From NCBI GenBank assembly GCA_905160935.1, contig CAJHZI010000558.1, positions 108,501-172,500 of the forward strand: a stretch of DNA of 64,000 nucleotides, in the 5' to 3' direction. Below, piece after piece: positions 54,260 through 64,000 of this stretch. The notes beneath the pieces were generated by a model that did no database searches, was not told the DNA's origin, and saw only the letters and a list, made by a program, of their open reading frames with translations. A program made the position numbers and the translations under genes. Every line of letters starts with the position of its first letter. The stretch's first letter is position 1. Origin of the DNA: Enchytraeus crypticus. Taxonomy: Eukaryota > Annelida > Clitellata > Enchytraeida > Enchytraeidae.

Positions 54260-55985
54260 TCTAACTGTTTTGATTTCAAAAAGATATAACACCAATAATT
54301 ATCTACAGCTCTTATTCCAAGCTCTTTTGATACCTGTTGTAAGCAGCGGTTACGTAGCACAAGAAGACACCCGTGATCCGGTCTATTAAGTATGATCGAA
54401 TTTTCCCGGATTCAATTAACAAAGGAAAAATATTTTGCAAGAGTCATGTTTGATACAATTTTGTAACAAAACCAGTACAACTAAAATATGTTTTTGTATT
54501 AGAATTGTGTAAAATTGGAATTTGTTGCAATTAAATAACTTAATGCTCTTGGCCTATTTGACTTTAGTTGGTTCTACATTTATGCCTGCAAACATTTATC
54601 TTGGATTTCTAGCTATGATTATGACAATATTTCTGATCTTACGCTTAAAATTTTGGTAAGAGGCCCAATTAAGGGCTAGAGGAGGTTAATTCAATTATCA
54701 ATACAGATGCAAAGACACGTTAACGACAACAACATCGACAACATGATCGCTGTCGTCCGCGACAACAGCTAGAGCATACCTATCATCATGCATTTAGCAT
54801 AACTGAGCATGTTAAGCAAATGCTGAAAATAGTTGGCCATATTGGGGGTATTGCCCCTGGAACACCAGTGGCGTAGAAATAAATTATATTGTGTGTGGCA
54901 GTGGGGTGGTAGATTAAATGCTAATGGATAGGGCAGCTGTAGGCAATAAATGCAATTATCTTGTTGTTGACTGGTGGGGCGGGAGCTGGAGTGAACGTCA
55001 GCCTTACATTTAGGGGACAGCTGCCTCTGCCCCCTGCAGTTGCGCCCGTGTGGAACACCTTGCAGATTTATCAATTGCTACAATAAAACTTGAGGCATAT
55101 ATATACACCTAAAATGAACTTAATGAAGTTGTCACAGGCTTACATTCTATAATCAACGAATTTAGATTAAGCTTAAAATATCTGCGATTCAGTATGGCGT
55201 GGTTAACAATTATAAGGAACCCGTGTATTATAGCATAACATATCATTAGCCTATAGTCAGGAAGCAATTATATGCATGTTTAAGACAACTTACTTTTATC
55301 CGTAAATAGACTACATGTATTATTATTTCGTAGAAATAATAATTTATGTATACGCCTTGTGATCATCTAATCTTCATTGAAGAGATTAGCAACTTTGTTA
55401 ATATTTAGGTAAAACTTCTGACAATGAATCATTCCTAAACTTACTTGTCTTCTCTAAAGAAGAGCTTTAATCAGATAATTAGATGTTATAAAAACTCAAA
55501 ACTCTTCCATAAGTAATTCAGCGTATGTAAGTTACTTGAGATTTGGCTTGCATATGAAAATGTAAGTATAATTACATGCTTTTCAGCTATAAAGAGTCAA
55601 ATTTTTCAGCAATTAAACTATAAAATTTAGAGATTTTCTTAGAAAACTTCTGTAGCTAGTTTCGTCATCAGCATTCATGGGAGCTGGGTTTTCCCAAGGC
55701 TTGGTTTCCCATGCTATGTCACAAGCTTATTTTGTAATGTCAGAATAACATTAAACTAATTGTAGAAGATCTAAAAAGTACATCATTCTTTCTAAGTAAT
55801 TTTTTATAGTACACCAGCATCCATTTGATTTGATTTATTTGATTGATTTATTGATTTGATGTACCAAACTGTACATCATATTACTAACTAAAACTACTGT
55901 TTATACAGATTGTACAAGATCGAATTTTACAGATTGATGGACAAGATGGATACGAAATGCCATTTATATTGTACAGATCGAAGAG
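54260..55985. other. No gene recognised
   Basis: The 101-codon minus-strand frame at 54769-55074 has no recognisable domain. A (TTGATT)-type tract lies at 55825-55862. Confidence 0.4.
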
Positions 55986-55989
55986 GATA

Positions 55990-56045
55990 AATGGTTTAAC
56001 GTCAGTCTCAGAAGATGACGGTGATGTCGCTGATGTAACTAACGG
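55990..56045 (-). mobile_element. LINE/SINE GACGTTAAAC tail, reverse orientation
   Basis: ATGGTTTAACGTCAGTCTCA, GAAGATGACGGTGATGTCGC. This is the reverse complement of the CR1-like terminal block. Confidence 0.55.
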
Positions 56046-56099
56046 TAGATGTCTGGTACGGGTGATCTGCTGTCATTAAGCCAGATAGGCCTCTGATAA

Positions 56100-56586
56100 T
56101 GTGAGAGACGTGAAAGCAACACACTTGGCGCGAGAGAAAAGTTATTATTCCATTGTTATTGTATTTTATTACTTCACAATTAATCTAGAATAAGTTACAT
56201 GATTATAAAGCAAATACCCGCTGATAGTTACTTTCTGCCTTAAGCCCGAAGGCTTCGCCTTCAAGCGGCCACAAACTACAACGAACTACTCCATCGCTTT
56301 AATAGTACAAGTGCGCCCAGACTAAGTCTGCAATATGCTTATATAGAAACACTCTGCATCATTCGACATTCAGCAACCAATAGCACTGCTGCAACCTTAC
56401 AATATAACTAATAATAGGAATCACCAGATAGTTACAGTCAATAGCAAGAGTGTTCAAACATCATCTCATACATTAGGCCTACACAACTACGCATTTTCCA
56501 GAAAGTATGCAGTGTTCTAAACAACTTGATAAACTTACAGCACTACATGCTAATCCAATATATTCCATATTCCTTACACTCCCACA
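56100..56586 (-). mobile_element. Probable solo LTR (about 487 bp)
   Basis: Read on the minus strand it starts TGTGGGAGTGTAAGGAATAT and ends GCTTTCACGTCTCTCACA, giving TG...CA termini. It contains a TATA box (CTATATAAGC, about 56347-56338) and an AATAAA (56170-56165). A GC-rich hairpin GAAGGCGAAGCCTTC lies between them. The order TATA, then AATAAA, then CA end fits an LTR. Flanking 5-mers do not match exactly, so the target duplication is unproven. No internal gag/pol lies on either side. Confidence 0.6.
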
Positions 56587-56889
56587 ATATTATGGCTGAA
56601 TTGTGTATTTGGATGGAATAACAAGCACAAATAGTGAAATGAAACTACAGAAATTGTATTCTGGCAAATCGTTAACTAGCCTTATGGATTTTTAAGTTGC
56701 ATTACGGACAAAGTGCAACGAATGTTACTTGGATCATCGGCCTTGTTTTCATTTAACAGCTCTCGAAGTTATAGTGTTTGTCAGTAGCATCGTAATTGAT
56801 TTTTGATGTTTTTCCTTTTTTAGTTGTGCAATTTTTGCAAAATATTTCTATCACCCACCCCATATTTCAAACTAGAATTAGGAATTAGG

Positions 56890-56925
56890 TTTATATATAT
56901 ATATATATATAAATATAATTGAGTT

Positions 56926-56956
<31 letters not shown>

Positions 56957-57029
56957 GTATATATATATATATATATACATACATATACCTATGCATATAC
57001 ATATATAAGGATACAAAAATACAATTATA

Positions 57030-57075
<46 letters not shown>

Positions 57076-57080
57076 TTATA
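56890..57080. repeat. (TA)n-rich microsatellite cluster
   Basis: Several TA blocks separated by short AT-rich or CA-containing spacers, 360 bp before the TANK-like start codon. Confidence 0.93.
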
Positions 57081-57441
57081 TATTAATGAAAGAACTTATT
57101 TCATCCCTAGCGGTGTTAGTTTTATGTGAAATAACTGAAATTTAAATGTATGCATTGTATGAATTTGACAGTTTTATGTAATGCTCCATGTAATGATTCT
57201 TTGGAATTTTTATAGTTAAGGTTTCTCTTAGGTGGGTCTCAAACAATCAGTTGTGCTTTCTGAACCAAGATAGTTGTTAATATTTGTTATTAGTTGTTTT
57301 GTTAAAATCTTAACAATTTTATAATTAACAGTAACTGTAATTGTTTTTTTAGAATATTTATAAGAGAAAATGAAAGAGAATAGTTAAAATCAGTTTGATA
57401 TACATTCGATATCCTGTACTCTTGCATCGTGAAGCTTCGGT

Positions 57442-58126
57442 ATGTCGATGTATGAAAGTGAGACAATTGACGCAGATATTGCCATTCGTAGTGCATATGA
57501 AACTCTGAAAAATCGACTTAATAAAATGACAGCAGAAAATGAAAATTTAAAGCAGCATGTTAAATTTCTAACTGCGCAGAATAAATTACTCTCAGGGGAT
57601 CTCGATGATTTACGCTACCCTTCATCAGACGCTGACACTGAAACATCTGCATCCCCACATGATCATCCCATGTCAAAATCACATCCTGTGGTCCCAATCT
57701 CCCCACTGCCAAAACACACTGAACAACGGTCTTGCTGCTGTATAAATTGCTGTAAGGCAATTCCGTGTACCTGCCAGAAGTTAAGCCTTCAGGTTTCACA
57801 GTACGGTAAGGATATCATTACTACCAATGTATCTGTTGAGTCCAATCTTAGATTAGACGGTGAGGATTGGAGAAGTGATTTGGCGAATTCCAGCAGTAGT
57901 AATAATAGTGTAACGTGTCGTCCTTTGAACAATAGTAGCTTAGCTTATTGTAATTCGATTGAAGAACCCTCCACATGTCCTGAAGGAAATTCTGTGGAAC
58001 TGCAGAGTAGATGTGGTCTTCCGTTTGAACATAAGGAAATGTTCAATGTTGCAGCTGGAACATCAGCCCAGCAGCCTTTAGCTACACCTAACGGACTTCC
58101 AGTGTTGCCGAACTCAGAAGAATGTG
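57442..58126 (+). CDS. TANK-like exon 1 (coiled coil, Cys cluster, Ser/Asn-rich region)
   Basis: 228 codons plus one base. Donor G|GTAGGT at 58127. An AG after a poly-T tract at about 57352 may be the acceptor of a 5' untranslated exon. Reading through the donor adds only a few codons before TAA. Confidence 0.8.
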
Positions 58127-59972
58127 GTAGGTATTTGTATAGAAATGCTCAAAGTATTTAAAATTGTCAATTAATGATCTAATAAACAATACATTTACAA
58201 TTCAGGGAATGCAGCTATCTGAGCGGCTGTGATGTTGCTATTTGATCTGTTTTCAATATGTTGCCACTCGAACCACAATATTTAAAAATTGAGATAGATC
58301 TCATATAGAAAGTCAAATTGTGTAGGGTAGTACAGTTTTGCCAATTTGACGTTTACTTTGATAGTTTCATGTAAAGAAAGGCCGAGTTACGAAACTTATG
58401 GCTGGTGCCAATTATGAAACCGATTGGTTGGAGCCAGTGGCGTTGTCTGTAAGATATTAGACCGTGGATCAGTATATGCAGGGTTCAAATCCTGTGCTCG
58501 CCTGTCACTGACATCGCTTTCGAGTGATGAAACTGACGTTAACATTGCTTTACCAGATTTTTTATGTTTATAAGTATACTCTCCAATTCTTAATTCTTTT
58601 CTTTGTCACTTTACACCCATTGTCTAGAATCGAAGGAAAGAGAGGCAGAGGCAGACCAAGATTAGGAATATAGAATAATTTAAAGATCCACTCATATGTG
58701 GACATGAAGAGGAAAATGAAAGACATAGAAGAGTGGAAGCGTTATATGCTATAGACTTGCCTGTAGGCGGTGCACAAAGAGAGAGACCCCTTGTCTCTGA
58801 AATCTGATAAATTCTCTATGAATTTATTACATTACCAGAGGAGGTAGCGACTGATAATAAAGAGTTAAAATTGAATACTTTTATTTGAGTTATTCACGCA
58901 TTTCTCCTCGGTAGCCTATTTTGTTTAAAAATGTATATATCAATATTTGTAGTGGTCTTTAGAAAGTGTTTAATTTTATTTTTACTGAATATTAGAGTTT
59001 GAACATAAAAAATCTCATTTTGTGGCTGTGACTTTTACTTGCATGTGGCTTTTTGCTCATGTTTTTGATATTTATCCACTATAGCCTACCTCACTGTGAA
59101 TTACTCTGGACTGTGTCAATCATCATACTTAAAGAACTTTATGCAGAAAATTTCAGTGTCTCAGATATAAGAATTATATTTCAGTGTCTCAGATATAAGT
59201 TTGTAATATACAATTAAATATGTTGTAGTTACTAATTATAATTATTGGTCAAGGCAAAAAATGTGAAAAATATTATGCCATTTGTGCTGCCGTAAGTTAA
59301 GGGAATGCATTGAGAATGAATATAGCTAATGGTTTGTTCTAAATTAATTTTTTTTGCTAAATATTTATCAATATATTTTTCATTTTCTTTGTTCAAACAG
59401 GTCACGCAGTTGCACCAAAAAGTTTAGAAGTACATTTATCCAAAGCTGCGTCATCGGCAGTAGATTTTCAGAAACAGCTGTCCACTCTCCACAACGTCAT
59501 ACAGTTTCAAAATCGTTTGCTAACCGAATTACTGCAGCAAGAAAAGCAAACGAATCTACGCTTTTCTGCAGAGAATGATTATAGAGAAACGGAGTTAGTT
59601 GGAAAATCGCCTGCGCATCGTAATGAAAATCAGTTCGGGTGTCGTTTTGAAGAATTAACTGGTCGTGGTCAATTTGATGAGAGGGAAAATAATTCTGTGG
59701 ATGAGCTGATGATGACATCTTCTATAAAATTAAATAGTGAAACTGATCCACTGACGCAAACTGCCAGTCGTCTAGCAGATGAACCGATGTCCTGTTCTGG
59801 AACTTCTGCACCCTATGAGTGGATGAGCAACAACAACATGAGTGAATTACTCATTTGCCCTATATGCAGTAGAGACTTTGACTGTAAGACTAAAATGGTG
59901 GAATTTGAGCGTCATGTTAATGGACATTTTTCTGACAACGACGATCTGGATGCCCATTACGAGGTAATCTAG
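57442..59972 (+). CDS. TBK1/IKK-epsilon adaptor-like protein (TANK/AZI2/TBKBP1 family candidate), two coding exons
   Basis: Exons are 57442-58126 and 59401-59972, with a GT-AG phase 1 intron; 418 aa. An N-terminal coiled coil (about 12-58) reads IAIRSAYETLKNRLNKMTAE with leucine heptads. A Cys cluster follows (98-111, RSCCCINCCKAIPCTCQK), then a long Ser/Asn-rich region. A second helical segment (about 245-275, FQKQLSTLHNVIQFQNRLLT) has a plausible position for a kinase-binding helix. At the C-terminus a C2H2 finger (Cys381, Cys384, His400, His404) has the spacing CX2C-X15-HX3H and F.RH.N.HF, close to the terminal finger of TANK. Length, coiled-coil-first layout and terminal finger match the TANK/NAP1/SINTBAD group, adaptors that recruit TBK1 in innate signalling and autophagy. 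The family call is inferred from layout and finger. TAX1BP1-type ubiquitin-binding proteins are an alternative. The last GAG|GTAATC could also be a splice donor. Confidence 0.72.
58435..58562 (+). mobile_element. tRNA-derived SINE, family A
   Basis: GGAGCCAGTGGCGTTGTCTG, GACCGTGGATCAGTATATGC, box B GGGTTCAAATCCTGTGCTC, then GAAACTGACGTTAACATTGC. It lies in the TANK-like intron. Confidence 0.82.
58628..58790 (+). mobile_element. LINE family D pol C-terminal fragment
   Basis: Encodes RGRGRPRLGI, then [20 protein letters not shown]-like residues, with one in-frame stop. It ends TGTAGGCGGTGCACAAAGAG and GAGAGA. Confidence 0.78.
59401..59972 (+). CDS. TANK-like exon 2 (helical segment, C2H2 finger, stop)
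   Basis: Acceptor CTTTGTTCAAACAG. The frame reads HAVAPKSLEVHLSKAASSAV, DFQKQLSTLHNVIQFQNRLL and on to LLICPICSRDFDCKTKMVEF and ERHVNGHFSDN. It stops at TAG (59970-59972). Confidence 0.82.
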
Positions 59973-60300
59973 CGCGTAGTGGTGTATAGAATGATCTGGA
60001 TGGTCATTATGAGGTAATGCATTATAGGTGCTCGTTATCAGGTAATCTAGTACTCTATTTCCTCACTATGAGGTAATCTAGTACTCTAGATGCTCTGCAT
60101 GAGGTAATCTAGTACTCTTGATGCTCTGCATGAGGTAATCTAGTACTCTAGATGCTCTGCATGAGGTAATCTAGTACTCTGGGTGCTCTGCATGAGGTAA
60201 TTTAGTACTCTAGGTGCTCAGTATGAGGTAATTTAGGACTCTAGATGCTCAGTATGAGGTAATCTAGTACTCTAGTTGCTTATTATGAAGTAAGCTAGTA
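59948..60300. repeat. Minisatellite, 31-bp unit, overlapping the TANK-like stop codon
   Basis: The unit is TCTAGATGCTCTGCATGAGG followed by TAATCTAGTAC. The last coding bases (GATGCCCATTACGAGGTAATCTAG) are its first, most diverged unit. About ten more copies follow. Confidence 0.88.
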
Positions 60301-60398
60301 CGTAATGGTGTTAAAAATTTAATGCAGTTTTGTCTGACCTTTAGTGTCATTTGAGCGTCTATATACTGATTTTCTGCAAGGGTTAGTCTTTCTAGTTG

Positions 60399-60404
60399 AA
60401 TAAA
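60399..60404 (+). promoter_or_regulatory. Candidate polyadenylation signal for the TANK-like gene
   Basis: AATAAA 427 bp after the stop, beyond the minisatellite. Position-based only. Confidence 0.35.
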
Positions 60405-60554
60405 TGAAACACGCTGAACTTTATTCTATGTCGGCGACATATTTAGAAAATATTTTACAAATGTTAATCTTCTAGATGGTCGCCCTTTTGCTTCCAATGA
60501 TAAAAATTCCAGAATTTCTGCATATCACTTTCATTTTCGAAGTCTTTTGCTTCA

Positions 60555-60605
60555 CGTAATCACCATCATCTTACTTGAATCCCAGTTTAACTAGGGTTGG
60601 GTTAA
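60555..60605 (-). mobile_element. Family B tail fragment
   Basis: TCACCATCATCTTACTTGAA, TCCCAGTTTAACTAGGGTTG. Confidence 0.75.
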
Positions 60606-61157
60606 ATGTACAGTAGTTGCTATAAATTATGTAGTTAATTTATTTAAGAGAGGAAGACAATAAAATCAGTTGGAGAGAGCTCTATATGTTTCTACAATGT
60701 ATTTTAATATTAATAATCAATGTAACTTAATTGTTAATATTATTCAGAATTGTATTTTTAAAATATGCTAAATAAAACTTTTTTATTCTTTTTCTAGTTT
60801 CACAGAATATCTTAATGAAATAGTGTATTGATCGGATAATGTGTAGGCCTACCTTCAACACGAATGTATAGACTGTCGTTATATTGTTTAAGTTACATTT
60901 CTCGCTAGTTAATATACAATTTGTAAATTTTAATTCATCAAGAGTGCAAAATATGTATTTGGTAGTAACATGTGCATTAGACCGGCATTTGATTGAATAA
61001 TATTGCTAGATGTTAAATTAATTTTATGATTAATATTATTTAAAGCTGCAGTTTGTAAATAAAATAATTACAATATTTTAATGTTCTTGCTCTAGTTTGT
61101 TCTTCAGCATATAGTTATTGGTAATAAGTAGATATTCATTAGACTTCTTTCTTTCAG

Positions 61158-61870
61158 ATTCGTCAGATTAGGCAAATACATCCATCCCTTACTAGAAATT
61201 CAGCCACTATCCTTGCTAATTCTATAGTTTATTCAAAGCTCGACTACTGTAATTCATTATTACATGGGTTGCCTACTTCTTCTCTCAATCGTTTGCAGCA
61301 CGTCCAAAATTCTCTTGCACGTGTTGTTTGTAAGTCCTCTCGACTTCAATTTCGCTCTCTTTCTCTACTTCACAGTCTTCACTGGCTCCCTGTTAATCAA
61401 CGCATAAAATATAAAATAGCTCTATTAACTTTCAAAACTCTGCGATTTGGCAAGCCTTCTTACTCATCTGAAATTCTTCTTCCCTATCGTCCCTCACGTG
61501 CACTTCGCTCCACCAATGCCAATCTTCTCACAGTTCCAAATATTCTCACGTCATTGGGCAGACGTTCATTTTCTTACGCCGCACCCACAATCTGGAACTC
61601 TTTACCTGCTAACCTTCGCTCTTGTTCTTCTCTTTCAACGTTCTCTAGTAAGCTTAAAACTTACCTTTTCCCACCATAGACATAATCAATCTACCTTGAC
61701 CATTTTTTGATCACCAGACTGGCTTTCGTTTAGGACCTTACTTCTTCTCAGCACATTTCTTTCGCAGATTGGTCTGGGTGAATTGATCTGTAGTGATGTG
61801 TGCTGTTGAGGACGTCCCTGACATCATCCCTGGATGAGGAAACGGACGTTAAACCTTTATTTATTTATTA
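61158..61870 (+). mobile_element. CR1/L2-like LINE: reverse-transcriptase C-terminus and 3' end
   Basis: An uninterrupted frame of about 174 codons (61158-61679) reads IRQIRQIHPSLTRNSATILA, YSKLDYCNSLLHGLP, LNRLQHVQNSLARVV, LHWLPVNQRIKYKIALLTFK, YSSEILLPYRPSRALRS, and LGRRSFSYAAPTIWNSLPAN, then a stop. This block order is the standard C-terminus of CR1/L2-clade pol proteins. The RT catalytic core and endonuclease are missing (5'-truncated). The 3' UTR runs through GGACGTCCCTGACATCATCC and ACGGACGTTAAACC to an (ATTT)n tail. The intact frame suggests a fairly recent insertion. Confidence 0.92.
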
Positions 61871-63155
61871 TTATTTATTTATTTAGACAGTGCATATTAC
61901 ATTCATTAGAGCATATTTTATAATTAGGTGTACTGTGTAAATAATTAAAAATGAGTGCAAATAAGAGAGTTGGAAAAGCAGCAGCTTTCGTTGCACTTAT
62001 ATAGCTATACACTACCAGATGCTTAATGCTATGTATTCTCGATGGAGCACTGGCATATGTATATAATGGAATAAAACATATAGAGGAGGGTTAATATACG
62101 ATAGTGTTTTGGCTTTCATGCTTGTAATTATGTATATTTTATTGTATATTGTTTGTTTTACAATTCTATTGCATATTGTATGTTTTACAGTTATGTTATT
62201 GTTGTAATGTATATAGTGCTTCTGCATGATATACTGTATTAAGAATTAAAATTTAACGTCAATTTTCATATAACTGTGAAACTGTCACGAGACAAGAAAA
62301 GGAAATAATACTTTTTGGCATTTGCACCTGAGATCTCCAGCTTATTTGTCAAGTGTACTAACAGGAACGAAATCCTAAATATCACAGAAATTTACTGGAA
62401 TTTACTTTTGTTTATCAGATATTGTGATTTCTTCTGATAAACTCGTGTTTTGTGGAATATATGGAAGCTGTTTTTTGTTCAATGTATAGAGAGATCGGAG
62501 CAATAAATTTATTAATGTAATCTGCAAGTATGGAATATATTTCTTCATGTACTAATTTAAGTTTTTAGCTCATATTTGGCTTCTTATTTAGTTTCGCTAC
62601 TAATCTCTGCATTAGTGTCTATTTAGACTTTTATTCAATTAAAGTTGTATGTAGGCCCACAGCAGATGTAATTAGATGTTGACATATTATAATTATCTGT
62701 TAAAGACTGTTACATTATTTCTACATAGAGTTTATGCTGGGGATTCCTTTTTAACAAGTCAGGCTAATACTAGCCTAATAGATATAGGTTGTTAGTTTAT
62801 CTACGAGTTAAGCGAATTTGTAAATAGAATTTTATTTATTTTTAACTCTGTAACTAGGAGTTTTATACATGCTATGCTCAAAAATTAAAGTCGGTAAACT
62901 AAAAACAGCTATTAGCAAAACATCTGGTATGCTTTTGTTTTGAAAAATGATGGGTATAATTTAAGGTAGAAAAATGCTGGGTTTTGTATCTAATAAATTA
63001 TATGTGGGTAGGTACATCCGACGGTTTTTAAAGTAACATGAGACTTTGTATGGAATTGTTAATTGGTTAGAAGTTACATCTTTTCTTGTTGAATCGACTT
63101 GAAGTTCTCTTTAACCAATCTAACAGTAGCAGTTATCTCTGAGTATGAATTACGA
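61871..63155. other. Intergenic; no gene recognised
   Basis: AT-rich. A TTGTATATTGTTTGTTTTAC-like motif repeats at about 62140-62190. Confidence 0.4.
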
Positions 63156-63158
63156 GGA

Positions 63159-63163
<5 letters not shown>

Positions 63164-63236
<73 letters not shown>
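63164..63236. repeat. (TA)n microsatellite
   Basis: Uninterrupted TA run of about 73 bp. Confidence 0.97.
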
Positions 63237-63238
<2 letters not shown>

Positions 63239-64000
63239 TGAATTAGAGATAAGAGATTTGTATATATGATGCCTCAAATTGTTATTACACCATTGTTCTG
63301 TAATATTTGTATAATATAGTTTGCTTTGTATAAGCTATAATACTTCATGTATGAAAGTTTTCTTTAGTAAAATACTAAGTTTATTTATACAAACACACTG
63401 AGTGCAGTTGTAAAGAACACAACACGGCCTACGTTCAGAAATATGTCTACACAAGGCTTACAAACAGGGCAATCATGCCATGAATGAGAAAGCTCCAACA
63501 ATGGGCAGTTTGCCGGTCCAGCGCCTTAAATGGAATTGAGAATCCGTTGTAGCTGAATAACTTGAAGCCGTCGCTTGAGCCTATATGTTGAACTGCGCAG
63601 GCATCCATATGTAACATAGATACATCATAAATCTAATGTCCAGTTCTATATAGGGACTTAAGTGATTGTTAGCTATTGGCTATTACAATTATAAGGCATA
63701 ATATTATGTTTTTATCTTTAGCCGATTAAACTCAAAATCTCTAGGCTTAATGATAAAATTGAACAACAGTAGCCTACTTAGAGATTTTTATCTGCATGCA
63801 AGCAATCTCATATAAACGTAAAAACTCCTACCGTTTACTCAGATATTCTTGTACAATTTGTACATGTAGAACAAATTAAAACTGGAAAAAAAGGCACACA
63901 TGGAAATTGAATTTAAAGGTACTTCTTGGGGTAAAACGTAGATGTAGAGACCTCTTTATCGAACGGTTTCTTTTTTTCGAATCATCATGACTCATTTAGC
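63237..64000. other. No feature recognised to the window end
   Basis: AT-rich, no long frame, no repeat family recognised. Confidence 0.4.

Noticed and set aside
54769-55074. 101-codon minus-strand frame
   Set aside because: No recognisable domain, codon bias or splice partner. Length is within chance for 64 kb.
57560-57799. 79-codon minus-strand frame
   Set aside because: Antisense shadow of TANK-like exon 1.
61158-61679. Possible extra exon of the TANK-like gene (starts after CTTTCAG)
   Set aside because: The translation is an unmistakable LINE pol C-terminus, and the TANK-like frame already ends in a stop after its zinc finger.

Overview
This window is AT-rich genomic DNA from an animal, most likely a non-vertebrate metazoan. 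I cannot place it to phylum. The evidence is split genes with GT-AG introns of about 0.2-5 kb, metazoan-only protein families (Bcl-2, FAPP2/PLEKHA8 and a TANK/NAP1-like adaptor), and a very high load of retroelement fragments, microsatellites and minisatellites. There are no operons and no prokaryotic signals.

Four gene models could be assembled by hand. In each one every intron has GT-AG ends and all splice phases agree. (1) A Bcl-2-family gene lies on the minus strand in two exons (19610-19197 and 13942-13802, 184 aa), with BH4, BH3, BH1, BH2 and a C-terminal anchor. (2) Head-to-head with it, about 1.5 kb away, is a plus-strand gene of seven exons (21112-29881, 234 aa). It predicts a type I single-pass membrane protein that I do not recognise. 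(3) PLEKHA8/FAPP2 lies on the plus strand in twelve exons (33776-49521, 496 aa), with a PI4P-type PH domain at the N-terminus and a complete GLTP domain at the C-terminus. (4) A two-exon plus-strand gene (57442-59972, 418 aa) has an N-terminal coiled coil, a Cys cluster and a C-terminal C2H2 finger. It resembles the TBK1/IKK-epsilon adaptor family (TANK/AZI2/TBKBP1). A broken copy of a multicopy invertebrate gene family runs off the left edge on the minus strand (about 1-840).

Most of the rest is repeats. I see CR1/L2-like LINE 3' ends sharing a terminal GGACGTTAAA motif, and a tRNA-derived SINE family whose tail carries the same motif. A second LINE family has a tail encoding a basic Gly/Arg-rich stretch and an [14 protein letters not shown]-like segment. 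A further interspersed family ends in (GAT)n. There is also a 758-bp Tc1/mariner-type MITE with about 150-bp terminal inverted repeats, a probable solo LTR, and at least eleven minisatellites.

The points most worth a second look are these. Sense-oriented retroelement 3' ends sit directly before several 3' splice sites of PLEKHA8. The TANK-like stop codon forms part of the first unit of a minisatellite. The palindromic octamer TAGGCCTA is strongly enriched. The Bcl-2-like protein has lost the near-invariant BH3 aspartate. No evidence of a CRISPR array, operon or prokaryote-type defence system was found.
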